A stretch of 64,000 bases of DNA from the NCBI GenBank assembly GCA_950106755.1, contig OX467091.1, positions 10,123,538 through 10,187,537 of the forward strand. Reading direction: 5' to 3'. The position numbers and the translations under genes were made by a program. Numbering within the stretch: the stretch's first letter is position 1; every line of letters begins with the position of its first letter. Below are positions 35,965 through 48,000 of this stretch, piece by piece. The stretch is from Climacium dendroides. Lineage: Eukaryota; Streptophyta; Bryopsida; Hypnales; Climaciaceae. The notes beneath the pieces are model-generated. The model worked only from the letters and a program-made list of their open reading frames with translations. It was not told the DNA's origin and made no database searches.

Positions 35965-37179
35965 AGACATGACCAATACTAGATAGCAACTCCCACAACC
36001 AACGTCACCATAGCTCACAAGACTTCCTAAACAAGGAGGGCCTACGGGCAGTTCAGAAATTGGGAGTGCACCAAAGAAAATTTGCAAGGAGCATAGTCTA
36101 AATTGGCAACCTACTCAAATCCTTGCTTTGATACACGTGAAACAGACGCTTTTTCATGATGAAAATGACGCTCTAGATGCCCGTGATCTAATGCTTCCAA
36201 ACGCTGGAAAGTGGCTTAGAATTAGCAACGCCGTCATGGAATCCGGCATAGCTACTTGTGTGCGAGATGGTCCCGCTTACAAGAGCAAGTGGAACCAACT
36301 CATACCGGAGTACAAAAGAATTTCTGACTTCCTTGCCAACAGTGGAACGTATTGGAGTATGATGCCATCACAATGGAAGGCGGAAGGTCTTCCATGAATC
36401 TTTTCCCATGAAGTTTTCAAAAACATCAATTCATAGTATGGTTTTCGGCCTTCCATGAATCCACCGCATGCACGTGACCTATTATCAATAGAAGATAGCA
36501 ATTGTTGAACAATTGGTGCAGTCACAAAAGGAATACAAAGTGTCAATGATAGCGATGATTTTCTAGAATACTCAATCAATGGGGTTGTAGTTGGTGATGG
36601 TAGTGCATTGACGCAGTCATCCATGTCAACGCCTGTCGCATTGAAGGATACATCTCCTTCAGGACCAATCGTTGTTAGGTTTGCTGGTAATCCTTCAACC
36701 TTACCAAAAGGTATATTGCTGACAGGAATCACTGTGCAACTTCTCAATTCCATTGAAAGTGGCGAGACTCAACCGCGTATGGGTCTGGGAAACATAGCTG
36801 TCGGTAGGATGAATGTTTCTAGACATTCTTTGATTGCAGATGCAACACACATTACAGGACAAGCAATGGCAACACAGATGAAGGACATGGTAGAGACTTT
36901 AAGAAATCTAAGATAGAAGTGCAGTTGCATCTATTTGGGGAGCAGATGGAATATCAACGGAAGAGGGATTGAAGACTTTATGACAATGCTCACATGGCCA
37001 ACGATAATACTCGTTTGGCCATTGAGAAGCAATTGGAGGTGGTGCAATGCTTGTTATATTTGTCTACTGTCCTCAGCCTTGGCATGCAACGTCCTTCAAA
37101 GATGATGATGACACAAAGGCCAGTGATAAGTCCTGCAAGAAACCTGCAACTCATGCAAGACAAAACTAATGGCCGCTAA
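35965..37179 (+). pseudogene. PIF/Harbinger ORF1 (trihelix/Myb-like DNA-binding), degraded
   Basis: The best part (36128-36397) has LMLPNAGKWLRISNAVMESG, then YKSKWNQLIPEYKRISDFLA, then SGTYWSMMPSQWK. This is the three-helix pattern with tryptophans of the Myb/SANT-like domain in PIF ORF1 proteins, which recognise element ends and recruit the nuclease. It lacks a good ATG because upstream codons contain stops. Later fragments at 36608-36916 and 36994-37179 continue the protein in shifted frames. Dead by multiple stops and shifts. Confidence 0.6.
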
Positions 37180-37764
37180 GATGATGTCAAGACCTCGTGA
37201 AGTTGGCATAATTCAGCATGTGTACATGAACAGTGACATTGTAGTGTATGAAACTACTAGCTGTAGTAGGAAAAACATAATATTCAGACAAGTAATCATA
37301 TTTGTATAGAATAGTTTTTTTAGTTTCACTTTGTATAGGACAGTTTTCCCACTTCTGCATTGCATAGACAACACCAGGGAGTGGTATAGTCTATTAACAT
37401 TCAGTATATGTAAAGTCTATTTATACGATAATGTAATTACCTTTTCTATGTAGAGAGTTCTCCCCCCAAAATCTTCGCATGACTAAAACAACAACAATTA
37501 TTCCATGAAAGGCAAAAATCTGAAAATGCTATTGTTTCACGTGAACAACAAAGTCATCGCATACAATAAGTGCAAGTAGGGAAAGTAAGCCAAAATGCCC
37601 TTTCCGAAAAAGCTAGTGCTATGATGTTAGAAGGGAGCTTGCCATTGCAAAGCTATATGTAAGCTAAGGTCATGTCTCTTTCTGCTAGTCGTTGCGAATG
37701 TTGTATCATCGGTGGAGGGTTTAGCGGCGGGTTTTGTAGTAGCAATGGCAGCATCCATGCTCGC

Positions 37765-38071
37765 CTACTCGACCTTGTGACTATTCTCTTGTCGAAGAAC
37801 TTGCAACAAGCACTCCTTGTCTTTATAGCACTGTTTAAGAAGTAAGTTGTGCAAGAGTGCACAACAGATCACCACGTCAAGTAAGAAAGTGACATTCAAA
37901 TTAGTCTTCATATGCAACTCTTTGAATGATTGCTTTAGTAGTGCAAAAACATTTTCTACAATGCCTCTACCTCTACATAGTCTTCTATTAAACAATGAAT
38001 CAACAAATGACAATTGCTCATGTTGCCGATGTGGCACCATGAGCCAAGGGAGGAGAGGGTAACCAACATCA
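37765..38071 (-). pseudogene. PIF/Harbinger transposase, C-terminal part
   Basis: The minus-strand frame begins at the insertion junction with GYPLLPWLMVPHRQHEQLSF and runs to the stop at 37765. RGIVENVFALLKQSF carries the third catalytic residue (Glu of 'VENAFGLLK') of the DDE_Tnp_4 nuclease, and CCALLHNLLL closes the domain. It continues exactly where the part at 42217-42890 stops, so both are one gene split by the insertion. Confidence 0.85.
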
Positions 38072-39723
38072 TGTGAGTCTCGGTTTCGTCACCCGGGACT
38101 CAACTGTTGTTTTTCTTTGCTTACAGGTTTTTGAATGTAGTTTTAGGTGTAAAAGAACAGGGATTAGGCGTTGGACTGAAACGTAGAATGCACATGCCAA
38201 TATCCTCCCTGGTCACTTTAGGCCTAGTTTTATACGTATGCAACCGAACCCCGCATGTAAATAGGATAGAAACCCCACTTTTATATATAGAAAGCGTGTT
38301 ATGTAGAAACGCCCGATTATCTACACCTAACCCATGCATTGTAACTTGTATTGGCTAAACTTGGTTAGAGGCAACTTGTGAGAACCCCATACTGGAATTC
38401 CCATGATAGGTTTCAGTTTCTCCATCCCATCGACGAAACAGTAGAAACCCCAAATGTTAGCCTACAGGTGAAGAAACTCAAGACTGGAGCATCGAAGGGC
38501 ATCTACAGCATAAGTACGGTGATTTGGAGTGGGAGTCATGCCAGAAGTCCAACGGAGCAATCGCCTCGCCAAGATTCCTTCAATTGCAAAAGATTCCCTA
38601 TTCACCGGAAGTTAAAGGAGGTAGCGGGATTTTGTACTCCTTTTTCCACATGTGCAAGGTATGAATTCAAATTGCACATAGCTTGAGTAACTCTATGAGA
38701 GGTTCCCCAAGAAGTCTCGGTTTTTTCTGATCATCCTAAGAACTTTTTCCGAACAGTCAACTACCTAAACTTGATATGGTAAAACTGTGGAAATTACCAT
38801 GAGTGCGGTAAAATCTCACTAAAACTTAGAGTAGCTTCTTTCATCATCATAAAGCGCTCCAACAAGTTTCACGACATTCCAATAGCGAGAGATGCCAGAA
38901 TTAAAAAGATCCTCCAAACCCGGCAAAATTAACGATCAACTGCGAGCTTTACTAGCACTTCGGGAGCATACGACATCGGGATGAAATGAACTTAGGGTCT
39001 TTTATGACTCTCTTGTACCTACCTAAGAGCCTAGGCTAGTTACTTTTAGCTTTCAGTGAAAACTCCACCTTTTGGGTTTTTTACCTAGGGCTAGTTCTAG
39101 TTGTCGCCAATTTCTATGAGGTTTTTGAGGTAGGAAAAAGGGATAGGGGGTCTTCTAGGCTAAAAATGGCCTTTTGAAGCCATTGGCGCAATCCTTTTGC
39201 AATTTGGAGCTTTTCTCCAAAAGTTACCACGTAGAGGCAATGTAGAAAGTGGAAATCCAAGAAGATTAGGATGAAAATCTTAAGTGATAAGATTACCTTT
39301 TAGGAATTGAGGGGGAGTGATGTCCTTGGATTAGTATTTAAGGGCTCTCATTTTCCTCTCAAATCACCCCTTAGGTTCATTTTGAACCACCCCATTTCAT
39401 TTGGATCCATTAAATTGGATTTTGGCCAATTTCTGGCCACGTTGTCAAATTCTTGTGTTTTCGTGCATTTTAAGCCCATTGTTGATACTTTTCAAGCTCT
39501 CTTGAAGGACATTGGGGTCCCTTCAAGTTTGATTTGAGTCATTGTGTTTTCGTGCACTTATTGTGTTGGATTTGAGTTGTTGTAGAATTATCTTACTAAT
39601 CCTAAAGGAATTCCCCTCCGTACCTTGGCGATGCCGCTTAGGGGAGTCTTTAGCCCGTGAATGTGTGTTTCTTTCGATAAGCTAATTCCTTCGTGTTGTC
39701 CTTGGCCAAGTTCCTTCAAGTCA

Positions 39724-40000
39724 CGGCGAAGCTTTGGTTTCTGAAGTCATAGGAATTAGTAGAATTCTCTATTTGTATCCACCATACGGTGAAGCTTTGG
39801 CTTTGGAAAGAAGTAGAGTTGTTAGAATTTGGTTGTATTTCAAAGATTCGGCGAAACTTTGACTTTGTGTGTTTTCAAGTTGTTATAGTTTTAGTGATTT
39901 TGTAACCGACGGCGAAGCTTTGACTTCGTGAGGCTTGGAGTTAGAGTTTTTTTGTGATTTTCCAAAGTACGGCGAAGCTTTGGCTTTGCTACCCTTCAAA
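39724..40000. repeat. Five-unit 61-bp tandem array inside the LTR-type element
   Basis: The core CGGCGAAGCTTTGGCTTTG recurs at 39724, 39787, 39849, 39910 and 39970 (steps of 60-63 bp) with small changes. Sequence between cores is less conserved. Confidence 0.75.
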
Positions 40001-40373
40001 CAATTAGAGTTTCTTTGAACAAAGGGACCCTAGGAATTTGAGGGAAAATCCCAACCATGGTGTATTTTTAAATATATTAAGTTTAGTCTCCAAACATTTG
40101 TTTGGAGAATTCAAGTTTAGCCTCCGAAGTCAGAAATTAAGCTTCCCTAGTTGAATTTGGAAGAAATTGTGAAAGGGTGTCAATCCTATAATTTAGTGTA
40201 TAAATGGTTAAGGGAAAAAATTTGAGTTCAAGAGTCCATAAACCAAATTGTGGAGGTCCCAAAATTTCCCCCGAAGGGGCCTGGATCGGCTTGGAGACCA
40301 GAACGGCAGCGACCAAAGCAGCAGTAAGCAGGGAGCAGCAATAAGAAGGATTCCCGTAGGGCAGCCAACCGGA

Positions 40374-40700
40374 GCGCGACACGTGTCCGAGCCAAGGAAG
40401 GGGGAGTCCGGTCCTCAACTAGACGGAAGTTCAGTAAGCGGGGAGTACCAATAAGAAAGGTCCAGCCAACCGGAGAGCAATACGTGTCACGTGGAGGGTC
40501 CAGTCAGCAGCGAGGGCACCTAGTCAGCAGTAAGAGGGTTCCGCCAACCGGAGTGTGACACGTGTCCAAGACAAGGAGAGGGGGTCTGGCCCTTAACTGG
40601 CCGAAAGTAGCAGTAAGAAGGATCCAGCCAACCGGAGCGCGATACGTGTCCGAGCCAAGGAGAAGGGGTCCGGCCCTCAACTGACCGGCAGTTCAATAGT
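40374..40700. repeat. Four-unit GC-rich array with ACACGTGTC-like cores
   Basis: Units beginning CCAACCGGAG occur at 40375, 40466, 40544 and 40628. Each is followed by ACGTGTC (two as ACACGTGTCC, a G-box/ABRE-like site) and, in three, AGCCAAGGAG or a close variant. Spacing is 78-91 bp. GC content contrasts sharply with the rest of the element. It resembles an LTR enhancer array. Confidence 0.7.
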
Positions 40701-42216
40701 GGAGAGCAGCAAGTAAGCCCGGAGCCAGGGCGTGCAGCCAGAGCGTATCGCCACAGCCAGGGCCAGTTGGTCATCTTTTTTTGGGGTTTGCAAACAACTA
40801 AACAAAAAACTCAATTTCCAAATCTTTCCTTTCAAGTTCTAGACTAGAGAAAAAACTAGCTTCTGAAACAAGGAAAACAAATTAGAAGTAGGAAGGGGAA
40901 ATAGACACAAAGTAGAGTAGGAAGTAGAAAGGAAAATTAAATAGAATAGGAACAATTTCACAACTTTGCAAGCAAATAAATAGGATTTCAAAGTAGAAGA
41001 AGGGAAGGGGCACTTACATAAACTTTTAGATAGAACCTCTCACATTCCAATTGCACTTGCAAAAATGAGAGAATAGCTTGGAAGATGAAGGGATATTAGA
41101 ATTTAGAGATTAGGTGGAAATCTTGAAGGAGAAATTTGGACCATAAGTAGTTGGATAGAATAATAATTGATCAAGGTAGGATTAGGAGTTCAAAAGTCAA
41201 TTATTTTTTTCAAATTCGAATTCAATTATTTATTCCAAAGTCAAGTCAACTAATGGAATAATCTAAATAATTGAATTTGAATAGTGTAGAAGGGAAAGGA
41301 AGGAGGTAGAAGAGAAAGATGATGAAGGCTTAGGGAATTTAGTCTTGTAATTTCAGACCCCTTTTAAGCTGTAGGCAAAATTACTTAATCATTCTGAAAC
41401 ATGGAGAATGACGGGGAGTTTGTGGGAGTGATGGACCACCTACTCGCCAAATTCCAACCCGAGGTATGATTTGAAGTTCTTGTATTTTCTTTTTAGCTTT
41501 CAAAAGTAGTATTTATACATAGTAATCGAATTAGAAGACCAATTCAGTGAGTCTAGATTAAAACAAGTGTGAAGTTTCAAGTCATAAACTTGTAGAATAG
41601 AGTCATAGCTTTCTAGGAAGATATCATACGACCAATTTGGAATAAAAATGAAGAAGTTATAGAAGGATGAAGTTTAGATAAGAAGTTGGATGATAAGTAG
41701 TATAAATCATCCATCAAGAGTGAAATTTGAAATATAAGTAGTGATAAATAACTTGAAGTCATAGTTCAAAATTCATAGTGAATTGAAATAGGGAAGTATA
41801 AGTAAACATTGGATGAAGTTTTCATAGCCTTGTAAAGGCCAAACTTCATCCGCCTATAACTTTTGCTAGGAAGGTCGGATTTCAACGAAATTTATGTTTT
41901 TAGAAATGGCATAGTATGTAATTTCACTTAGGATAGTTAAATTTAGACTGTCTTGTACTTTACCAAAAATCACCGTAGCAAAAACTTAGCAAAAACTCCA
42001 AGTTAGTAACAAATTTAGACACTTTCAATTTGACTAGGTTTTGAGGGTTAACTTCAAAAGTAGGAATTAGTAGAATTTAGGAAAAAAGATCCATTTCTTG
42101 GAAGGCATAATGGACCGACGTTAGGACACCCATAGGCTAGAGAATCATCAAAAACTAAAGAACCTGGTTGTGTTAACTTTCATACCAAGGGTGGGTGAGA
42201 AAGCGCTCACACATCA

Positions 42217-42890
42217 CTGAGGAGGTAAGGAAAACCATTGCAATTGAATCCTGCATCCCACAATGCATGCCATTGTGCTCAATAATACAATGAGGAACTA
42301 CATAGCATGCATGAGTCATTGGTTGATCTCGGCATGCCTACATACAAGTCCAAAAACCATTTCAAACTATCCACAATAGCTTGGCAATTCATAGAGTACC
42401 CGCTTGTCTTGAAATAATAATAGTCTTCAGCATTGTGTTTGGGTTTCAAGATAGGAATCTGTGTGCCATCAATTGCTCCAAGAACTCCAAGCAGCCCACA
42501 CAACCTATAGAAATCAGTTGCTTTGGAATACAACTCTCTGCCAGTTGGCCACAGAATCTCTGAACGCAAGGCTACATTGATAGTGTGCACAACGTCTCAA
42601 AGCATAATAGAGACTGTACTTCTTCCAATGGCAAACACCTCACTACATACAAATAGACTTGTTCCAAGGCAATGTACTATGGCAGGGATAGCAAGATGAT
42701 AATTTGTATTTTGTTTTTGGATGGATGGCTCTACAATGTTGGCCAAGGACAGAACACTCCATTTAGTCATGCGGAACATGTGGATCCAACGCTCATCGTC
42801 GTATTCTTCAAGTAAAAAATGAGAGAACCAAGTTGTAGACCTGGGCTTCATCCAAAATCCCATGTTGTTGTTGAAGATGGTTAACAAGTT
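42217..42890 (-). pseudogene. PIF/Harbinger transposase, N-terminal and central part
   Basis: The minus-strand frame from about 42887 carries FLLEEYDDERWIHMFRMTKW and EVFAIGRSTVSIML. It is broken by a TGA at 42597-42599, then resumes DVVHTINVALRSEILWPTGR. GVLGAIDGTQIPI holds the first catalytic Asp, KPKHNAEDYYYFKTSGYSMN the conserved middle block, and LYVGMPRSTNDSCML the second Asp. A second TGA follows LYY at 42279-42281. The frame continues AQWHALWDAGFN to LLSDV, where the 4.1-kb insertion begins. Both stops could come from CGA-to-TGA changes. A cellular HARBI1-like gene is unlikely given the adjacent ORF1. Confidence 0.85.
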
Positions 42891-44275
42891 TCATAGCCGC
42901 CAATGTTGCAATGCGCTTTGTGTTACATAGTCCATGGTCAAATAGTCTTTATCAAATTGAACGCAATCACAAAATTCCTTAATACATCTATATTTGTCAA
43001 CAAAGGTATCAGCCAATAGGAGCAATGAACATTAATTATTCAATAGCAACAGTAAGATGAGCAATGTGAGGGACAACACTTCGATTGAATTGTCAAGGAC
43101 ATCCATTGCTAAGTAGAAATATGAACTCCTGAAAGAGCTCTAGAAAATGAACAGCTATTACAAACAAATTTTGAAGATACTTATCCATGTGTACCAACGA
43201 CGCTGATCTATAGTAGCAACATGAGTGGAAAACACAGAACACGATGCAACAAAGAAGAAGTTCAACACTTATATATTGGTTAGTGCGTTCTTCAATTTCT
43301 TTCTGTATATGTACAATGAATTGCAAACATCTCACTGTCAAAACAAATTCTAATATTAGACAACGCAAACTCAATTCCGCAACTAAACTGCAATTCAATT
43401 TCGCAATGCAAATCCTAAAACAGAGAATTGAATGCTATCAAGAAGACAAAGAAACCATGGAAGACTCCTCAATCTCATTGTTAGGGTGTTTGCAAGCCTT
43501 CACACACTTACCTAGCAGCTTCTAGTCGGTGATTTCTTATAATGCTCCACAATGCTACAGAGTTTGATGCTACGGATCTACCTTGACCAAATTGCAATCC
43601 CTATACAATAGTACAACCTCCCTTAAAGCACTTCTATTGTGTCAATATAGCACCACTACCTTTCATATTAGTGCACATGAAACTTGCTACACCTTCTCAA
43701 CAACTAGTACTCCATGTTATACAACAAAAGGCCGCAATCTTCTTCAACAACGAGCATGTCCACCAAAAGTGACACCTTCTGATTGATTTTAGCGTCCACT
43801 GCGGGACCCAATAACAACATTGCGGTGCGAAACCCCAACTTCTTTTTTTATCCAAACCTGTTGGACCCACGTGGCCACTTCGCTTTTAAGTACTCTATGC
43901 GAATAGTGCACTCCTTGTACTATAGGGCTGTCATTTTGTTCTGCACTTAAAATGACCCACCTAACCTCTTCAATAATAGTGTCCATGGTCATCAAGCTTT
44001 GATTGTTCTACCTTCACTAAAACATCCCTCACTTAACACCTAGTGCGAATCAGCCATAAGATAAGTTTCTTTCATACGTTGGCAAAAAACAATTTCATTT
44101 ACAACTTCATAAAAATATGATCATTGTACCTAGATATACACTACTCTTTTTGCAATAAACAATCTAAAATATATAGGGTATTTAGTTGGGGATCCACAAA
44201 ATACATGGGGTTGTTTCAATTTGGCTAGCTTTCAATTTTGTTTGCTCTTGCGTTTATTTGGTGTTTATTCCACCC
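42891..44275. other. 5' flank of the PIF transposase
   Basis: No further domain is recognised. Short frames on both strands have no motif. This would be the element's terminal region if the tentative right end near 44275 is correct. Confidence 0.35.
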
Positions 44276-44689
44276 TAACAGAGCTAATTTTTTGTAACGA
44301 CAACATTTGATTGGAATTCACGCATACATGGTAGGAACAATACACGTCTTTTGCTTCAAATTCCTCTAGGATTCAATTTCAACAACTCATTGAACGCGGG
44401 ACTAACATTGAAGTATTCAATTTCACCAACACACCAAATGCAAAACTGATGTCGAAGTACTCAGATAGCACAAAGCAAAGTAATTGAAATTCTTGCTAAC
44501 CTCATTTATTAATTGTACTTGATCCACTTGGAAGCTAAAGCGTTCAAGTAGCATAGTAATGGCCATATTTGGTTCCTTGCCATTTTTTTAGAGGTGTTGC
44601 TTCAAGATAACCACAAAAAGACAAATATGTGTAACCCAAGGTTGATCTATCAAACACATTTTCAGGTTTGGGTGTTGAATTGTCTATCT

Positions 44690-45080
44690 AACATTGCTTG
44701 TCGTATATGACGAGTGTCGGTCATATATAATGGATCTGTGGTCGTCCTACCCTAGATCGCCCAAATTTTTGAAATTTTCTATCCAACGGGCAATCCTATG
44801 TGGAAAGCCCAATACGTCACCATGGGCGACTGCGGGTAGGTAACCACGGATGAGGGTGGGGCGACCACAAGTCCAAAGCATTGGGCGACTGTAGGTCTCC
44901 CAAACATTGAATGATTGCAATTTTAGGGACGACCATGGGTGTTTGTATAGGACGACTATGGATTTAGGGTGACTTTGAGTGCTTATATAAAGTGACTATG
45001 GGTAGGATGACAATGGGTTGGATAGGACAATTGCAGGTACCTTGAGGGGTGACTGCGGTTCAAGTAGGGTGATTGTGGAG
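44690..45080. repeat. Degenerate minisatellite with GGGCGACTGCGGGT-like units
   Basis: Around ten irregular units of 25-45 bp carry variants of GGGCGACTGTGGGT (also GACGACCATGGGT and GGGTGACTGCGG). GC content is well above the flanks. No reading frame spans it. Confidence 0.55.
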
Positions 45081-48000
45081 TTTTGCACACAACGTCCACC
45101 TAGACTCGCTTTCCAAATGCATCCAAGGTTGCCCTACTTGCACTCATCCTGTACCTAAAGTTGCCTAGATCTACATGGGTCCCTGTGCCATGTAGAGGCT
45201 ACATGGCAGCCATGTGGCGGACGAGCAGGCCAAAACTTTTGTTAAAAAGTCAAAAAGAAGTTTGACCTTATTAGAAGGATGAAGGGTAAAATTCATGTTG
45301 TGTTTGTCATATTTATCATGTTGTTGATTTTTCGGGGCAAACAACCATGTTATAACCAACCACCACAAATTCTTTTGATAGTTATTTTTCAACCACTTTG
45401 ACAGGACTACATTGTGGACATCTTCAAAGCGAGAACTACAACTCACCTCACGGGAATTCTAGCTCACCTTGTTGGAGACCATCACGTTATAGCAACAATG
45501 CAAAATGTATAGAATTCAATTTGACATTTCAAACCTCCATAACTTCCATTTGAAAATGAATGCAAAGCTAGAATTTGGAGGATGAGAGGAGACCATTGTA
45601 CTTTATTTATACAAAAAAATAAAATTAAAAAATATTGATTTTTGAACTTAATTCAAAACATTTTGTAAAACAAAATCATTTTGGGAGTCATTTTTTAGAA
45701 AAACTTGTTGAAAAATATTGATGAACATGTGGAAGACATAGAAACATGCTCATAGAGCATCACCACCCTTACCCCATATATGAGTCTGGGATGGCCAAAA
45801 AGGAAGCTGGTCTCCAAATCACCCCCACCATGAGGCTGGCAGAGCTTGTTTGGGAGCTAGGAGCACTGAAATTTACGAATTTCATTGTATGATGGTATGG
45901 GCACCCTAAAATTTGATCCATGCCTTGAGTTGAAAGATTTGTTGTGTTTTCTGTACTCAGAAACATTCCTATCTTCAGAAACAGTCTTGTCCATAGCTGC
46001 AACAACTTCCAAAGAGAAATTGAATCTTTTTTAACCCTCTGCAGGTTGAAATTAATGCAAAGTGTGGAGTTAGCAACAAGATTCCATGGTGAGGGGCACT
46101 TTGGCCATCTAAGGTGAAGTAGCCCATTGCAGTCAAATGACCCATTGCAGTCGCCTTGGAAATGATCCATTGTGGGGTTTTTCCAGTATGTGAGATGTGG
46201 GCTACAATGCATGTTTTACATGACAGCAATGGAGTGAACACTGACTTCATTAGGAACTTCTAATTTTTTCAGTGTGAAGTTCATTGTAAAATTGACTTTT
46301 TAGGCCTTCCATGATAAATTTTTTTTTTACTGCATTAGGTAGTAAGATGAGCATTATGCATTCAGATTGTGTTGGTTTTAAGGTAGTCTACAGACTCTTT
46401 TGGGTTGAACACTTCAGAAATTCCTAGCAAATTCATACTTTGTCAAAAAAAAATATAATTTCAATTGCACTTGCTATTTCTCACACTTGTACTACTGTAG
46501 AAAAAAAATTGAAAAAATTTCAACAACAAGATGATGTCAAACTCCTCAATCTGACCACAATGGGCTGGTTTACCTTACATGTTGGGTGGCAACTTCCCAC
46601 AGTAACCGGATACCCCAAATGCATGCCAAACTGCCTATCCCATGGAGGATTGGCTACCCTACAATGGTGATGCTTTTAGTGTGGGTCTATATGTACAGGA
46701 TCTACATTAGGACAATTAGTGCCAATGCAAATTACTGAATAATTAACTATCAAAGATGTTTTATGTGCTTTCAATGATCAAATAGGCTTTGTACATATTG
46801 AAGAATGAATGATTTTTTTATCCTTTTTTATTTGTTCAACTTCTTTCATTGATGTTATATCCACATGATTGATTTAAATTTAAGACATTATAGTTTATTT
46901 TTAAAATTTTACATGGGATAGTTTAATATAAAAAAATAATATACTATGGCTAGTCAATAATTCGATAGTCAATATTTTGAGTTTTTTTTCTTCTTCAAAG
47001 CTTGATTTTGAAATTCAAAATGGTTTCTTTTGCTTTTGAACAAAACTAATAAAATGAAGCTTCTAATATAAAAGTGTAATTTCTATGCTTCTTGAAAATT
47101 TTGAAAAATTCCTAAAAATAAGCATTTCATTGAAATTTGAAGTTAAAAAATCTATAACCACATTTCTAAATATGGAGTGACTCGAGAATTTTTTTTACAC
47201 CAAAATGTTCCTTACCTGGGGTTCTAAATTGTAATGTACTTCTATTTTGAAAATTTCAGATTTTTTGAGCATGGTTTGTATTTGATATGATTTTTTTCAT
47301 TTTTACTTCAAAAATTTGTGGTAATTTGAAATTTTCACAAAAAAATTTATAATTGTATGACACATATTAGATATAAAATTTCATCTTTAGGAAAAATAAT
47401 AAAAAATTCACTTATAAATAGAGAAGAAATGGAGGATACAAAGTAGGGTTCAAGATCAAGTTTGACTACACCTCATAGACTCCATCCTTTAAGGGTTAAA
47501 ACAATGAACAAATGCCATAAGAGGAAAATTCAATAATATGTAGAGAAGTTGGAAAGGACATGTTGAAGGAGGCTTGAAAGGAGGCAAAATTGATTAATTG
47601 AATAGGCCTTAGAGAGCAAAACCCCTCAAGGCCTACCAACTTCTTGAGAATAGTAACTGTAAATAATTTGTCCCATTTTAATTTTTTTTTATACATGGAT
47701 GTACTTGAGATTTTAATTATACCTATACAAAAATAAAAATTGAATTTGTCTAATATGCATAGAATTAAATGTAGAGATATTCACCATTGGATTTTTAGAT
47801 TATAAAATATGCTTGATCACTAATTTATAGGAAAAGAAGATAAAAAAAAGTGCTTCCTTTAGAGAAGAAAATTTATTAGAAAATGAATAATGCATTCTCC
47901 TCCCTCTAAAAAAAATGGATTAGAATCTAAGCACTAAAACAAATATAGTGTTTTTAGAATTTAAAAAATAAATTAAAAAAACTCTCAAATTTATACATAT

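Larger units (their letters stand above)
38072..42211. mobile_element. 4,140-bp LTR-type insertion (solo LTR or non-coding retroelement)
   Basis: It begins TGTGAGTCTCGG and ends GCGCTCACA, giving TG..CA termini with a 6-bp inverted repeat TGTGAG/CTCACA. The pentamer CATCA flanks it on both sides (38067-38071 and 42212-42216), a typical LTR-retrotransposon target duplication. It splits the PIF transposase between codons for LLSDV and GYPLLPW. The first and last few hundred bases do not match each other, and no gag, pol, primer-binding site or purine tract is seen. It therefore looks like one very long solo LTR or an atypical non-coding element. A TATTTAA box at 39336-39342 could be a U3 promoter. 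Two internal tandem arrays are listed separately. Confidence 0.75.
34923..44275. mobile_element. PIF/Harbinger element interrupted by an LTR-type insertion (limits tentative)
   Basis: It holds the two-gene layout of this superfamily: a trihelix/Myb-like ORF1 on the plus strand (about 35965-37179) and a DDE nuclease on the minus strand, convergent. Tentative ends are TAA|GGGTGG at 34920 and CCACCC|TAA at 44278. TAA fits the TWA target preference, but only six terminal bases match, so the limits are weak. Without the 4,140-bp insertion the element would be about 5.2 kb. Both genes are broken. Confidence 0.5.

Noticed and set aside
42279..42887. Domesticated HARBI1-like host gene
   Set aside because: In-frame stops, the 4.1-kb insertion and an adjacent ORF1 remnant show an ordinary dead transposon.
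34961..45124. Alternative PIF terminal repeats (GGGTGCATTT at 34961, AAATGCATCC at 45115)
   Set aside because: No matching target duplication, and similarity is limited to a few bases.
45769..46250. 147-residue and 91-residue minus-strand frames
   Set aside because: No domain, no start context, and the frames overlap each other with AT/CA-biased composition.
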